From Spirochaetota bacterium (lineage in GTDB: Bacteria > Spirochaetota > Spirochaetia > Treponematales > UBA12059), in the NCBI GenBank assembly GCA_003247225.1, contig QKAK01000218.1, forward strand, positions 1-36,104: a DNA stretch of 36,104 nt, in the 5' to 3' direction. Below the pieces are notes generated by a model. It ran no database searches and was not told the origin of the DNA. It was given only the letters and a program-made list of their open reading frames with translations. Both the position numbers and the translations under genes were made by a program. Of the stretch, positions 1-7,118 are shown one piece after another. The stretch's first letter is position 1. Each line of letters opens with the position of its first letter.

Positions 1-163
1 CCGCCTCTATGAAAGGCCGGGGGGCCGCGCCGAGCTCGCCGAGCAGGGCGGCGTAGCCGTCGTCGGCCGGCGGCGAGCCGGCGCAGCCCGCGGCGGCGGC
101 GATGAGCGACGCGGCGCAGGCGGCGAGCGCCGCCCGGCTCAGCCGAAGACGTACGGCGACCAT
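1..163 (-). CDS. Putative lipoprotein, N-terminal part only
   Basis: The reading frame opens at ATG 163 and runs off the left edge, giving 54 codons. The predicted protein starts with a basic n-region (MVAVRLRLSR), then an alanine-rich hydrophobic stretch to about residue 25, then AAGC with Cys27 as the likely lipidated residue. This is a type II signal peptide with a relaxed, spirochaete-like lipobox. The mature part begins AGSPPADDGYAALL, which I do not recognise. The start lies inside the last 25 bases of the upstream hydrolase gene in another frame, so the two genes are probably co-transcribed and coupled. An alternative LAAC lipobox at residues 13-16 would leave too short a signal peptide. 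The function is unknown. Confidence 0.6.
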   Translation of the reverse strand, partial: MVAVRLRLSRAALAACAASLIAAAAGCAGSPPADDGYAALLGELGAAPRPFIEA

Positions 164-1005
164 TGCCGGACGAAGCCCCTGAAGCCGAGCGCATCGGCCT
201 TGGCGGCGGCCGACTCGGCGGCGTCGCCGTAGTGCATCAGCCAGGTCTTAGCCCTGGTCTCCGGAGGCAGGGCGGCCAGCTCGTCGAGCGAGGCGTGCAC
301 GCCGCCGGTGAACAACTGGCAGTCGTGGAACGCGGCCTCGATGGCGTAGCGCTCCTCGACGAAGCGCAGCATGTCGGGGTCGAAGCGCGTGTCGCTCGTG
401 TACAGCACTCGGCCGTCTATCACGACGCCGTAGCTCGGAGCCGAGGAGCGCCAGCTGGGCGCCGAGTCGGGGATGTGCCTGGTCCTGAACATCGCCACCC
501 GTATGGACCCGACGCTCGCCTCGCAGAGCTGCCTGTCCGCGCCGGGCACCGGCTCGAGGTCGACCGCGTCCCAGAGATCCTCGAAGCGCAGGAAGCGGCC
601 CTCGCGACGCTCGTTGTAGGCCGCTCCGCCCTTCAGCGAGTGCTTCCAGAGGTACTTCCGGTAGGCCGCCGGGGCTACCATCGTCGGCCTCTTGCCTGCC
701 ATGTAGCGGTTGAGCAGCATGACCTCCTCGAGGCCGCCCACGTGGTCGGCGTGGGAGTGCGTTATGAGGTAGTTGCCGATATCGGTCACCGACAGTCCGA
801 GCCGCGCGAGCGCCTCGGGAGCCCGCGTGCCGCAGTCGATCAGCAGGTGGTCGTCGCCCTTAACCACGAGCGCGTTGTTCTGGTAATAGCGCTTGGTGAA
901 GGCGCTGCCGGCGCCGATAAAGAATATGGATAGACGGTCGTCCGACCTCGATAGCAAGGCCTTGCCCGAGTCCGGTTCGCGCGATTTTTCGCTTGCGTCG
1001 GTCAT
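139..1005 (-). CDS. Metallo-beta-lactamase fold hydrolase (RNase Z-like)
   Basis: This is a 288-residue cytoplasmic protein of the metallo-beta-lactamase superfamily. The zinc signature HSHADH lies at residues 83-88, preceded by the strand and loop LLIDCGT (54-60). Further likely ligands are in the TRHIPDS region, in YTSDTRF and in the C-terminal WLMHYGD. The overall pattern resembles the RNase Z and cyclic nucleotide phosphodiesterase branch more than glyoxalase II. The N-terminal 25 residues look like a disordered extension. No Shine-Dalgarno sequence precedes ATG 1005; a TATAGT box ends seven bases upstream, so the mRNA may be leaderless. The gene is divergent from the M23 peptidase gene. 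The substrate cannot be told from sequence: tRNA 3' processing is possible but the protein is not a clear RNase Z. Confidence 0.85.
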   Translation of the reverse strand: MTDASEKSREPDSGKALLSRSDDRLSIFFIGAGSAFTKRYYQNNALVVKGDDHLLIDCGTRAPEALARLGLSVTDIGNYLITHSHADHVGGLEEVMLLNRYMAGKRPTMVAPAAYRKYLWKHSLKGGAAYNERREGRFLRFEDLWDAVDLEPVPGADRQLCEASVGSIRVAMFRTRHIPDSAPSWRSSAPSYGVVIDGRVLYTSDTRFDPDMLRFVEERYAIEAAFHDCQLFTGGVHASLDELAALPPETRAKTWLMHYGDAAESAAAKADALGFRGFVRQWSPYVFG

Positions 1006-1012
1006 AAACCAT

Positions 1013-1042
1013 ACTATACTGTACGGTCGGAGCGATTTCCAA
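1013..1042 (-). promoter_or_regulatory. Promoter of the MBL hydrolase gene, probably leaderless
   Basis: On the minus strand TTGGAA (1042-1037), an 18-base spacer and TATAGT (1018-1013) form a sigma70-like promoter. Only seven bases separate the -10 box from the ATG at 1005, and they hold no Shine-Dalgarno sequence. The expected transcription start therefore falls at or next to the start codon. Confidence 0.5.
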
Positions 1043-1066
1043 ACGCGGCGCGCCGGAAGCCCCGGT

Positions 1067-1096
1067 TTGACAGCGATGGCCGCGCCGTGGTATCGT
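1067..1096 (+). promoter_or_regulatory. Promoter of the M23-bactofilin-yaaR-ricT cluster
   Basis: TTGACA (1067-1072), an 18-base spacer and TATCGT (1091-1096) form a plausible sigma70-like promoter. Transcription would start near 1103 and leave a leader of about 25 bases that carries the GGAGG at 1117-1121. Confidence 0.5.
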
Positions 1097-1127
1097 CGAA
1101 CGAATTTATAGAGACCGGAGGCCCGCG

Positions 1128-2159
1128 TTGGCGACGCTGAAACGATACAAGGATTTCGAGAAATCGGTGGCCAAGCGCGCGAGCGCCGCGGTCCGCCGCG
1201 GTTTCTCGTCCGTTATCGGCGCCGCGGCACGATTCTTCAAGGCCGGTAGGCAGAAGCTTACCATCATGCTGGTCCCCCATTCGGAAAAGCGCATCTTCAA
1301 CCTGCAGATCAGCGTCTTCGGCCTCGCGGCAGTGCTAGCCCTCGTGCTCGGCGCCGCGGGCTTCCTGGCGTATTCGTCCGTCGGCTACGGCGACGTGGTC
1401 GGCAAGCTGGCCGGCAAGACCGAGAGCCTCAAGGCCACCCAAGCCGACCTCGACGCCATCCGCGACAGCACGGCCAGGCTGGTCAAGTCGGCGCGCTCGT
1501 TCCAGGCGGCCCTCGACTCGACGCTGGCCGGCATCGGCATCAAGAGCCAGTCCGACGCGGCCTCGCGCGCCGACGGCGACCTGGCGGCGTTCTTCTCGCC
1601 CTCGGAGGCCGGCTCCGGCCGCCTGCGCGAGGCCGCCGAGATAGAGCGGGTCAGCGCCTACCTCGAGCGCAGCGTCAAGCCGCTCGACGAGCTCGGCGAC
1701 ACGATAGCCGCCCAGGGCGGCATCATGTCGGAGATACCGAACATCTGGCCGATCAAGGGCGGCATCGGCCATATATCGATGTACTACGGCCAGAACGAGA
1801 ACCCGATCTACGGCTCCTGGTACATCCACAAGGGCATCGACCTGTCCACCTTCCGCTCCGGCGACCCGATCCTGGCCACCGCGGACGGCAAGGTCGTCAC
1901 GGTCGCCTACGACATCAGCCTCGGCAACTACATCATCATAGAGCATAAGCACGGCTTCCTGACCCGCTACGCGCATATGTCGGCCTTCAAGGTCCAGAAG
2001 GGCGCGGTCGTCAAGCAGGGCCAGGTGATAGGCTATATCGGCAATACCGGCCTCTCGACCGGCCCCCACCTCCATTACGAGGTGCACCTCGGCACCGAGA
2101 CCATCGATCCGCTCCGCTTCCTCAATATCCGCTCCGGCTCGGCCGCGTTGACGCGGTAG
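1128..2159 (+). CDS. Membrane-anchored M23 family peptidase
   Basis: This is a 343-residue peptidoglycan endopeptidase of the LytM/M23 family, anchored in the inner membrane and facing the periplasm. A basic cytoplasmic segment (1-60) is followed by one membrane helix (about 62-84), a helical region likely to coil (90-200), and the peptidase domain (205-335). Zinc and catalytic residues are visible: H234 and D238 in HKGID, H283 in YAHM, and H314/H316 in HLHYE. All expected ligands are present, so an active enzyme is likely. The start is TTG 1128, chosen because GGAGG at 1117-1121 sits six bases upstream. The gene lies 23 bases before a bactofilin gene. M23-bactofilin pairs are widespread, and in several bacteria the bactofilin scaffold localises the peptidase to control cell shape; a role in helical shape here is an inference. 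Confidence 0.9.
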   Translation: MATLKRYKDFEKSVAKRASAAVRRGFSSVIGAAARFFKAGRQKLTIMLVPHSEKRIFNLQISVFGLAAVLALVLGAAGFLAYSSVGYGDVVGKLAGKTESLKATQADLDAIRDSTARLVKSARSFQAALDSTLAGIGIKSQSDAASRADGDLAAFFSPSEAGSGRLREAAEIERVSAYLERSVKPLDELGDTIAAQGGIMSEIPNIWPIKGGIGHISMYYGQNENPIYGSWYIHKGIDLSTFRSGDPILATADGKVVTVAYDISLGNYIIIEHKHGFLTRYAHMSAFKVQKGAVVKQGQVIGYIGNTGLSTGPHLHYEVHLGTETIDPLRFLNIRSGSAALTR

Positions 2160-2182
2160 CCGGCGCCGGGTAGGATACTGGC

Positions 2183-2653
2183 ATGCCGGCCCCTCGCGAC
2201 GTCCTCGTAAACACGCTCCTCGGCCCCGACAGCTCGTTCCGGGGCGACCTGGTCGTCGACGGCTTCGTACGCGTCGACGGCGACGTACGCGGCACCATAC
2301 GCAGCTCCGGCAAGATAGTGATCAGCGAGGCGGCCCGCTGCGACGCGTCGATCGTCGCCAGGTCCGCCGTCATAGGCGGGGTAGTGCGGGGCGACGTCTG
2401 CGTCACCGAGCGGCTGACCATCCTGGACGGCGGCGTCATCGTCGGCAACGTCTTCACCCCGAGGCTGGACGCGGACGGCGAGGTCATCATGCACGGCGAC
2501 GTCCAGGTCGCGCCGTCGGGCGACGGCGTCGAGGAGGCCATGCTGGCCTTCATCCGCGGGCACGGCTCGACGATAAGGCCGTTCGGCTTCGACGCGCCCT
2601 CCGACGAGCGCCGCGGCGAGGCCGTCTCCGCCGGGGCCGCATGGAAAAGGTAG
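2183..2653 (+). CDS. Bactofilin
   Basis: This 156-residue protein is a bactofilin, a nucleotide-free cytoskeletal protein that polymerises through a right-handed beta-helix. The core runs from about residue 12 to 115 and shows the regular alternation of short beta strands with glycine turns (for example FRGDLVVDGFVRVDGDV and VIGGVVRGDVCV). A short N-terminal tail (MPAPRDVLVNTLLG) and a C-terminal tail flank it, as is usual. There is no membrane segment; some bactofilins bind membrane through the N-terminal tail. The gene follows the M23 peptidase gene closely and overlaps the yaaR start by 13 bases, so the three are one transcription unit. The likely role is a scaffold for localised cell wall remodelling. 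Only a weak purine stretch precedes ATG 2183. Confidence 0.9.
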   Translation: MPAPRDVLVNTLLGPDSSFRGDLVVDGFVRVDGDVRGTIRSSGKIVISEAARCDASIVARSAVIGGVVRGDVCVTERLTILDGGVIVGNVFTPRLDADGEVIMHGDVQVAPSGDGVEEAMLAFIRGHGSTIRPFGFDAPSDERRGEAVSAGAAWKR

Positions 2654-3144
2654 GGCTCCCCGACAACCTGCTCTCGAGCCTCGTTCCCGGCCTGTCGGGC
2701 CAGAGGGCCGATAAGAAGAAAGAAGCCGCCAAGGCGTCGCCCAAGGCCCTGCGCTTCAGGTCGGCCCTGAAGGAGGCCGAGGAGATCGACCTGACGCCGG
2801 CCGCCGAGGGCCTGCCGTTCTCCGAGGCCGAGGCCGCCGAGCTGCTCGATTCGGTCCACGCCGCCGGCGAGGAGCTCAAGCGCGATCCCGACCCCGCCCG
2901 CGTCAAGGCCTACAAGTCGGCGGTACGCGATTTCGTCCACTACGTCGTCGGGCGCGCCTACGACGTGGTCGAGAAGAGCTCGGGCGGCAACATACTGAAA
3001 CGTAAGAAATTCACCACAGTCGTCGTGATAGACGAGAAGCTCGAGCGCCTCGCCGCCGAGGTGCTCTCGGCCCAGCGCGACAAGCTCGACATTCTACGGC
3101 GCTTAGACGAGATCCACGGCCTGCTCGTGGACCTCCTGCGCTGA
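2641..3144 (+). CDS. yaaR: YaaR family protein (DUF327)
   Basis: This 167-residue soluble protein belongs to the YaaR (DUF327) family. The diagnostic part is the C-terminal half: a conserved region around VKAYKSAVRDFVHYVV (about 98-113), then a KRKKFTTVVVIDEKLERLA segment, then a helical end. The first 60 residues are charged and probably disordered. The molecular function of YaaR is not established. In Bacillus subtilis yaaR lies near yaaT (ricT), and here too ricT follows 32 bases downstream, so the association is conserved over a very large distance. The ATG lies inside the bactofilin gene with a 13-base overlap and no strong Shine-Dalgarno sequence, which suggests coupling. Confidence 0.8.
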   Translation: MEKVGLPDNLLSSLVPGLSGQRADKKKEAAKASPKALRFRSALKEAEEIDLTPAAEGLPFSEAEAAELLDSVHAAGEELKRDPDPARVKAYKSAVRDFVHYVVGRAYDVVEKSSGGNILKRKKFTTVVVIDEKLERLAAEVLSAQRDKLDILRRLDEIHGLLVDLLR

Positions 3145-3176
3145 ACCGGCCGTCCTGGCCGCTAGGAGAGACGATC

Positions 3177-4118
3177 ATGGATGACGATATGGACTATATG
3201 CACGGGGACGAGGACCTCAGCCACCTCGAGGACGAGCACGTACCGGCCGCGGACGAAGGCGGCCATTGCGGCGAGCTGCCCGATCCGCTGTACCGGCTCC
3301 GGGCCGATCCGTACAACGAGTCGTACTACGCCTGCTTCGACTCGCCGCTCGAGCCGGGCGCGCGCGTCGTCGCGCCGACCCGCTACGGCAAGGATATCTG
3401 CACCGTGCTCGGCACGGTCAAGGCGCCGGGCTTCGTGCGCGTCGACGACATCGTCAGGATAGACCGCGTCTCGACGCCCGAGGACGAGGCGCGCAGGGCG
3501 GCCGACGAGCAGAAGGAGAAGAAGGCCTTCGAGCTCTGCCAGGAGAAGATCAAGGCCCATAACCTGCCGATGAAGCTCGTCTTCGCCCATTACCTGTTCG
3601 ACGAGCAGAAGGTGCTGTTCTTCTTCACCGCCGACTCGAGGGTCGACTTCCGCAACCTGGTCAAGGACCTGGTATCCATCTTCAAGATGCGGATCGAGCT
3701 GCGCCAGATCGGCGTGCGCGACGAGGCGCGGGTCGTCGGCGGCTGCGGGGTCTGCGGGCGGGTGCTGTGCTGCCACGGCGTCACCGACAAGCTCGTGCCC
3801 GTGTCGATCAAGATGGCCAAGGACCAGAACCTGTCGCTCAACTCGCTCAAGATATCGGGCCCGTGCGGCCGCCTGCTCTGCTGCCTCGCCTACGAGTACG
3901 GCTTCTATCGCGAGGCCAGGCGCGGCATGCCGAGCGAAGGCGTCAGGATCCCGTACGACGGGACGGTATTCAGGGTGGTCGAGGTCAACGTGCCGGCCGG
4001 GCGCCTACGCCTGTCGGGAGAGGACGGCCGCTACATCGAGGCCATGTCCACCAGGTTCGTACAGCGCGACGGCCGATGGGCGATGCTCGACGAGGAGTCG
4101 GCCGAGCCGGCCGACTGA
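3177..4118 (+). CDS. ricT: PSP1 domain protein RicT (YaaT)
   Basis: This 313-residue cytoplasmic protein carries the PSP1 domain. Two cysteine clusters, CGVCGRVLCC (Cys190, 193, 198, 199) and PCGRLLCC (Cys230, 235, 236), match the pattern in B. subtilis RicT, which binds iron-sulfur clusters together with RicA and RicF and modulates RNase Y-dependent mRNA processing. The first 35 residues are very acidic and non-conserved. The start at ATG 3177 follows an AGGAGAG sequence. No ricA or ricF gene is visible nearby, so the partner set may differ from Bacillus. It is the last gene of the M23-bactofilin-yaaR-ricT unit and is followed by a strong hairpin. Confidence 0.88.
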   Translation: MDDDMDYMHGDEDLSHLEDEHVPAADEGGHCGELPDPLYRLRADPYNESYYACFDSPLEPGARVVAPTRYGKDICTVLGTVKAPGFVRVDDIVRIDRVSTPEDEARRAADEQKEKKAFELCQEKIKAHNLPMKLVFAHYLFDEQKVLFFFTADSRVDFRNLVKDLVSIFKMRIELRQIGVRDEARVVGGCGVCGRVLCCHGVTDKLVPVSIKMAKDQNLSLNSLKISGPCGRLLCCLAYEYGFYREARRGMPSEGVRIPYDGTVFRVVEVNVPAGRLRLSGEDGRYIEAMSTRFVQRDGRWAMLDEESAEPAD

Positions 4119-4139
4119 CGCGCGTCCTCCGTACGCGAC

Positions 4140-4171
4140 GAGGCCCCGGATCCTGAAGGTTCCGGGGCCTC
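4140..4171. terminator. Bidirectional hairpin between convergent genes
   Basis: An 11-base perfect stem (GAGGCCCCGGA at 4140-4150 with its complement at 4161-4171) closes a 10-base loop between the ends of ricT and the immunophilin gene. There is no T-run on either side, so it may act as a bidirectional terminator of reduced strength or as a 3' end stabiliser. Confidence 0.65.
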
Positions 4172-4190
4172 GCCGTATCGTCGCCGCGGG

Positions 4191-5213
4191 CTATTCGGTG
4201 TAGCCGGTCACCTCGAGCTCGAAGACCAGGTACGAGTTCGGCGGTATCACGCCGCCGGCGCCCTGGGTACCGTAGGCCAGCTCGGGCGGTATGGCGACGA
4301 CGCGGCGCTCGCCCTTCCTCATCTGCTCGATGACCAGGTCCCAGCCGACGATCACCTGGCCGGTGCCGAGCTCGAACTCGATGGGGCCGCCGTGCAGTAT
4401 CGACTGGTCGAAGACGCGGCCGTCGGGCAGCATGCCCTTGTAGGATACGTTGACCAGGTAGCCCCTGAGCATCGTCGGCCCGGAGCCTTCCTCGAGCACC
4501 TTCGATAGGATCCCGCTCGGCTGGCGCTCGAGGCCGGGCCACTTCGCGAGGATCGCGTCGACGCTGGCCTGCCTCGAGGCCAGGGCGCGTAGCTTGGACG
4601 CCTCCGCCGCCGGTCCGTAGTAGCGGTTCCACGCGGCCTGGTCGGTCTCGAAGGCCTTCGCGGCGTCGCCGACGCGGCGTATCGTAACCTTGGTCATCAC
4701 GTCGCCGGCGGCTATCTTCTCGACGACGTCCATCCCGTCGACGACGCGGCCGAAGGCGGTATACGAGTCGTCGAGGAAGGGGGCGGCTTCGAGCGTTATG
4801 TAGAACTGGCTGCCGTTCGTGTCGGGCCCGTGGTTGGCCATAGCGACGACGCCCGGGGCGTCGTGCCTGACGGCCGGGTCGAATTCGTCGGGGAAGTTGT
4901 AGCCGGGGTCGCCGGAGCCGTCGCCGAGCGGATCGCCGCCCTGCACCACGAAGCCCGGCTCCACGCGGTGGAACGACAGGCCGTCGTAGAAGCGCTTGCC
5001 GGCGTTCGCGTCGAGGGTACCCTCGGCCAGCCCGACGAAGTTAGCGGCCGCGAGCGGCGCGTGCTCGTAGTCGAGCGATATGGTGAAAGAGCCCTTGACC
5101 GTCTCGACCACGGCGTAGAGGCCGTCGGGCAGTTTGGGGCCTTGCTGGCACGATACGACCGAGGCGGCGGATAGGAGAGCCGCCGCCAGGGCGCCGGTCT
5201 TGATGAAGCGCAT
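4191..5213 (-). CDS. Lipoprotein cyclophilin-FKBP fusion (dual prolyl isomerase)
   Basis: This 340-residue lipoprotein joins two unrelated peptidyl-prolyl isomerases. The signal peptide ends in VVSC with Cys22 as the lipid site. A cyclophilin domain follows (about 30-180) with [14 protein letters not shown] and NGSQFYITL, so the catalytic Arg, Phe and Gln are kept. A helical linker of about 70 residues leads to an FKBP domain (about 238-338) with VSYKG, FDQS, VIVGW and AYG. The start at ATG 5213 is chosen over an upstream ATG because GGAGGT lies eight bases before it and the signal peptide begins there. It is probably a periplasmic or membrane-tethered folding catalyst. Such dual immunophilins are rare; a cyclophilin-first form has been reported from Treponema denticola, which supports a spirochaete origin. 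Confidence 0.9.
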   Translation of the reverse strand: MRFIKTGALAAALLSAASVVSCQQGPKLPDGLYAVVETVKGSFTISLDYEHAPLAAANFVGLAEGTLDANAGKRFYDGLSFHRVEPGFVVQGGDPLGDGSGDPGYNFPDEFDPAVRHDAPGVVAMANHGPDTNGSQFYITLEAAPFLDDSYTAFGRVVDGMDVVEKIAAGDVMTKVTIRRVGDAAKAFETDQAAWNRYYGPAAEASKLRALASRQASVDAILAKWPGLERQPSGILSKVLEEGSGPTMLRGYLVNVSYKGMLPDGRVFDQSILHGGPIEFELGTGQVIVGWDLVIEQMRKGERRVVAIPPELAYGTQGAGGVIPPNSYLVFELEVTGYTE

Positions 5214-5276
5214 CGAAGTACCTCCGGAACGAGCTGAACGACGGTACCATAAATCCGCCGCGCGGGCAAGGTTCAT

Positions 5277-5308
5277 CGCCTCGCTCCGCTCGTCGCGCCT
5301 CGCTCCGC
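5277..5308. repeat. 13-base direct repeat in a divergent promoter region
   Basis: CGCCTCGCTCCGC occurs at 5277-5289 and again at 5296-5308, a 19-base period, in the intergenic region between the immunophilin and dCMP deaminase genes. The spacing is near two helical turns, which would suit a regulator, but low sequence complexity could also explain it. Confidence 0.45.
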
Positions 5309-5361
5309 CCGGCGCTGGCGCGATGCGCGCCGCGGCCGTATACTAGCTCCCGGAGGGAACC

Positions 5362-5853
5362 ATGTCCGAGACCGCGTATTCCAGGCCGACCTGGGACGAG
5401 TACTTCATGGAGGTGTGCCGCGCCATCGCGAAGCGCGCCACCTGCGACCGCGGCCGCTCCGGCTGCGTGATCGCGAAGGATAACCAGATCCTGGCCACCG
5501 GATACGTCGGTTCGCCGTCGGGGCTGCCCCATTGCGACGAGCTCGGCCACCAGTTCAGGAAGACCGTCCACGAGGACGGCTCGGAGTCGACCCATTGCGT
5601 GCGCAGCGTCCACGCCGAGCAGAACGCCATCTGCCAGGCCGCCCGCAGGGGTATAGCCATCGAGGGCGCGACGCTGTACTGCAAGATGACGCCGTGCCGC
5701 GCCTGCGCGATGATGATCATCAACTGCGGCGTAGTACGCGTCGTCTGCGAGCGCAAGTACCACGCCGGCGCCGAGAGCGAGGAGATGTTCTCGAAGGTCG
5801 GCATACGCGTCGAGTACGTCGAGGACGAGGTGGAGCGCTACGAGCGCCAATAG
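5362..5853 (+). CDS. Deoxycytidylate (dCMP) deaminase, ComEB type
   Basis: This 163-residue enzyme deaminates dCMP to dUMP, feeding thymidylate synthesis in the cytoplasm. The zinc-dependent deaminase signature is complete: HAE at 84-86 with the proton-shuttling Glu86, and PCRAC with Cys112 and Cys115. The extra cysteines and histidines in the insert (Cys28, Cys35, H57-C58, H78-C79) match the second, structural zinc site of the ComEB/dCMP deaminase branch. Length is normal. The start at ATG 5362 follows a strong GGAGGG, and a TATACT box at 5339-5344 gives a short leader; no convincing -35 box is seen. The gene may be co-transcribed with the YmdB-like gene 61 bases downstream. Confidence 0.92.
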   Translation: MSETAYSRPTWDEYFMEVCRAIAKRATCDRGRSGCVIAKDNQILATGYVGSPSGLPHCDELGHQFRKTVHEDGSESTHCVRSVHAEQNAICQAARRGIAIEGATLYCKMTPCRACAMMIINCGVVRVVCERKYHAGAESEEMFSKVGIRVEYVEDEVERYERQ

Positions 5854-5914
5854 GCGCCGCCGGCGGTAAGCGCGCCGGCTTGAACCCCGGTACCGTTTCA
5901 GGTACCTTGTAGCC

Positions 5915-6742
5915 GTGGGCATACGCATCCTGTACATCGGCGAGATAGTCGGCCGCGCCGGCGTCTTCGCCGTCAAGAAACTCCTGCCGGCGCTCAGGCG
6001 CGAGACGGGCGCCGACCTGGTCGTCGCGTGCGCCAACGGCGCCACGGGCGGCTCCGGCATAGGCAAGGCGCATTCGGTCTACCTGCGCAAGCTGGGCATA
6101 GACGTGCTGACGACCGGCGAGGCGGCGTTCTACAAGAAGGACATCGTCGAGGCGTTCCCCAAGTCGCCTTGGCTGCTGCGGCCGCTCAACTACCCGCCGG
6201 GCGTGCCGGGCAGGGGCTTCCGGGCGTACCGGACGCCGAAGGGCCCGGTCGTCGTCGCGCAGCTGCTCGGCCAGGCCGGCTTCCCGCGGGTGCACCTGGA
6301 GAATCCGTTCCACGTGCTCGACGCGGCGCTGCCGACCCTCCTGGAGGGCTCGCGGGCGGTGCTGCTCGACTTCCGCGCCGCGACGACGGCGGAGCGCCGC
6401 GCGATGGCCAGGTACGCCGACGGCAGGGTCGGCGCGGTGCTCGGCTCGTACGGGCGCGCGCTGAGCGCCGACGCCGAGGTGTCGCCCGCCGGCACCGCCA
6501 GCATGACCGATACCGGCCGGACCGGCAGCCTGATGTCGGTCGGCGGGATGGACGCCGCGACGAGGATCCACGAGTACCGGAGCGGGGTGCCCGTATGGGC
6601 CAAGGATTCGTCGGAGCGGCCCGAGCTGCAGGGCTGCGTCGTAGAGATAGGAACGGACGGGCGCGCCGCGTCGATCGAGACGCTGCGCGTGCCGTGCGAG
6701 GAGGAATTCGGTGAGGGAACGGGGAATAGTGACCAAGGTTGA
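5915..6742 (+). CDS. YmdB-family metallophosphoesterase homologue lacking the metal site (pseudoenzyme)
   Basis: The 275-residue protein aligns along its length with the YmdB/TIGR00282 phosphodiesterase family. It keeps the fold-defining segments LYIGEIVGRAG, LLRPLNYPPGVPG, YADGRVGAVLG and GTASMTDTGRTG with the later GGMD. Compared by eye with B. subtilis YmdB, the metal ligands are nearly all replaced: Asp8 is Glu10, Glu39 is Ala40, Asn67 is Glu69, His68 is Ala70, His150 is Arg154, His175 is Tyr179 and His177 is Arg181. Only Asn41 seems kept. A two-metal active site looks impossible, so this is probably a non-catalytic or re-purposed member. The reading frame is intact, which argues against simple decay. 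The start is GTG 5915, with no good Shine-Dalgarno sequence. The 3' end overlaps the RseC-like gene by 32 bases. Confidence 0.8.
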   Translation: MGIRILYIGEIVGRAGVFAVKKLLPALRRETGADLVVACANGATGGSGIGKAHSVYLRKLGIDVLTTGEAAFYKKDIVEAFPKSPWLLRPLNYPPGVPGRGFRAYRTPKGPVVVAQLLGQAGFPRVHLENPFHVLDAALPTLLEGSRAVLLDFRAATTAERRAMARYADGRVGAVLGSYGRALSADAEVSPAGTASMTDTGRTGSLMSVGGMDAATRIHEYRSGVPVWAKDSSERPELQGCVVEIGTDGRAASIETLRVPCEEEFGEGTGNSDQG

Positions 6743-7118
6743 CGGCGCGGCCGTCACCGTACGCATATCCGGCGGCGAGGGCTGCGCCTCCTGCACGTCC
6801 GGCCACGACTGCTCCATAGTCGGCAAGGAGCTGGTCGGCGACGCGCCCGCGGGCGTCTCCTTCGCCGCGGGCGACGAGGTCGAGCTGGTGGTGCCGGATT
6901 CGGCCAGCGCGGCCGGGGCGCTATGGCTGCTGGCGGTGCCGCTCGGGCTGTTCTTCGCCGGCTACGCCGCCGGCGCCGCGCTCTGGCCGGGCAGGGGCGA
7001 GGGGCCGCGCGCGCTGCTCGGGCTCGTGGCCATGGCTCTCGGCCTGCTGTTCGCCGCCGTCGTCGCGCGCCGCGGCCGCATGTCCAGGCGGCCGACGGTC
7101 GTGCCCCTCGTCTCCTAG
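6711..7118 (+). CDS. RseC/MucC-like membrane protein with cysteine cluster
   Basis: This 135-residue protein matches the SoxR-reducing system RseC family. A small N-terminal beta domain carries Cys25, Cys28 and Cys34 (CASC followed by HDC), and two membrane helices follow at about 64-88 and 98-118 with a basic C-terminus. In enterobacteria RseC works with the Rsx/Rnf electron transport complex, and family members elsewhere are thought to handle redox centres; the role here is inferred only. The GTG start at 6711 lies six bases after a GAGGAGG run and 32 bases inside the YmdB-like gene. Its TAG stop shares the palindrome CTAG with the stop codon of the convergent DJ-1 gene. Confidence 0.75.
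   Translation: MRERGIVTKVDGAAVTVRISGGEGCASCTSGHDCSIVGKELVGDAPAGVSFAAGDEVELVVPDSASAAGALWLLAVPLGLFFAGYAAGAALWPGRGEGPRALLGLVAMALGLLFAAVVARRGRMSRRPTVVPLVS

Noticed and set aside
5874-5914. Promoter before the YmdB-like gene (TTGAAC with a later TACCTT) and a GGTACC-loop-GGTACC hairpin
   Set aside because: The -10 match is poor and would leave no room for a leader; co-transcription with dCMP deaminase is simpler.
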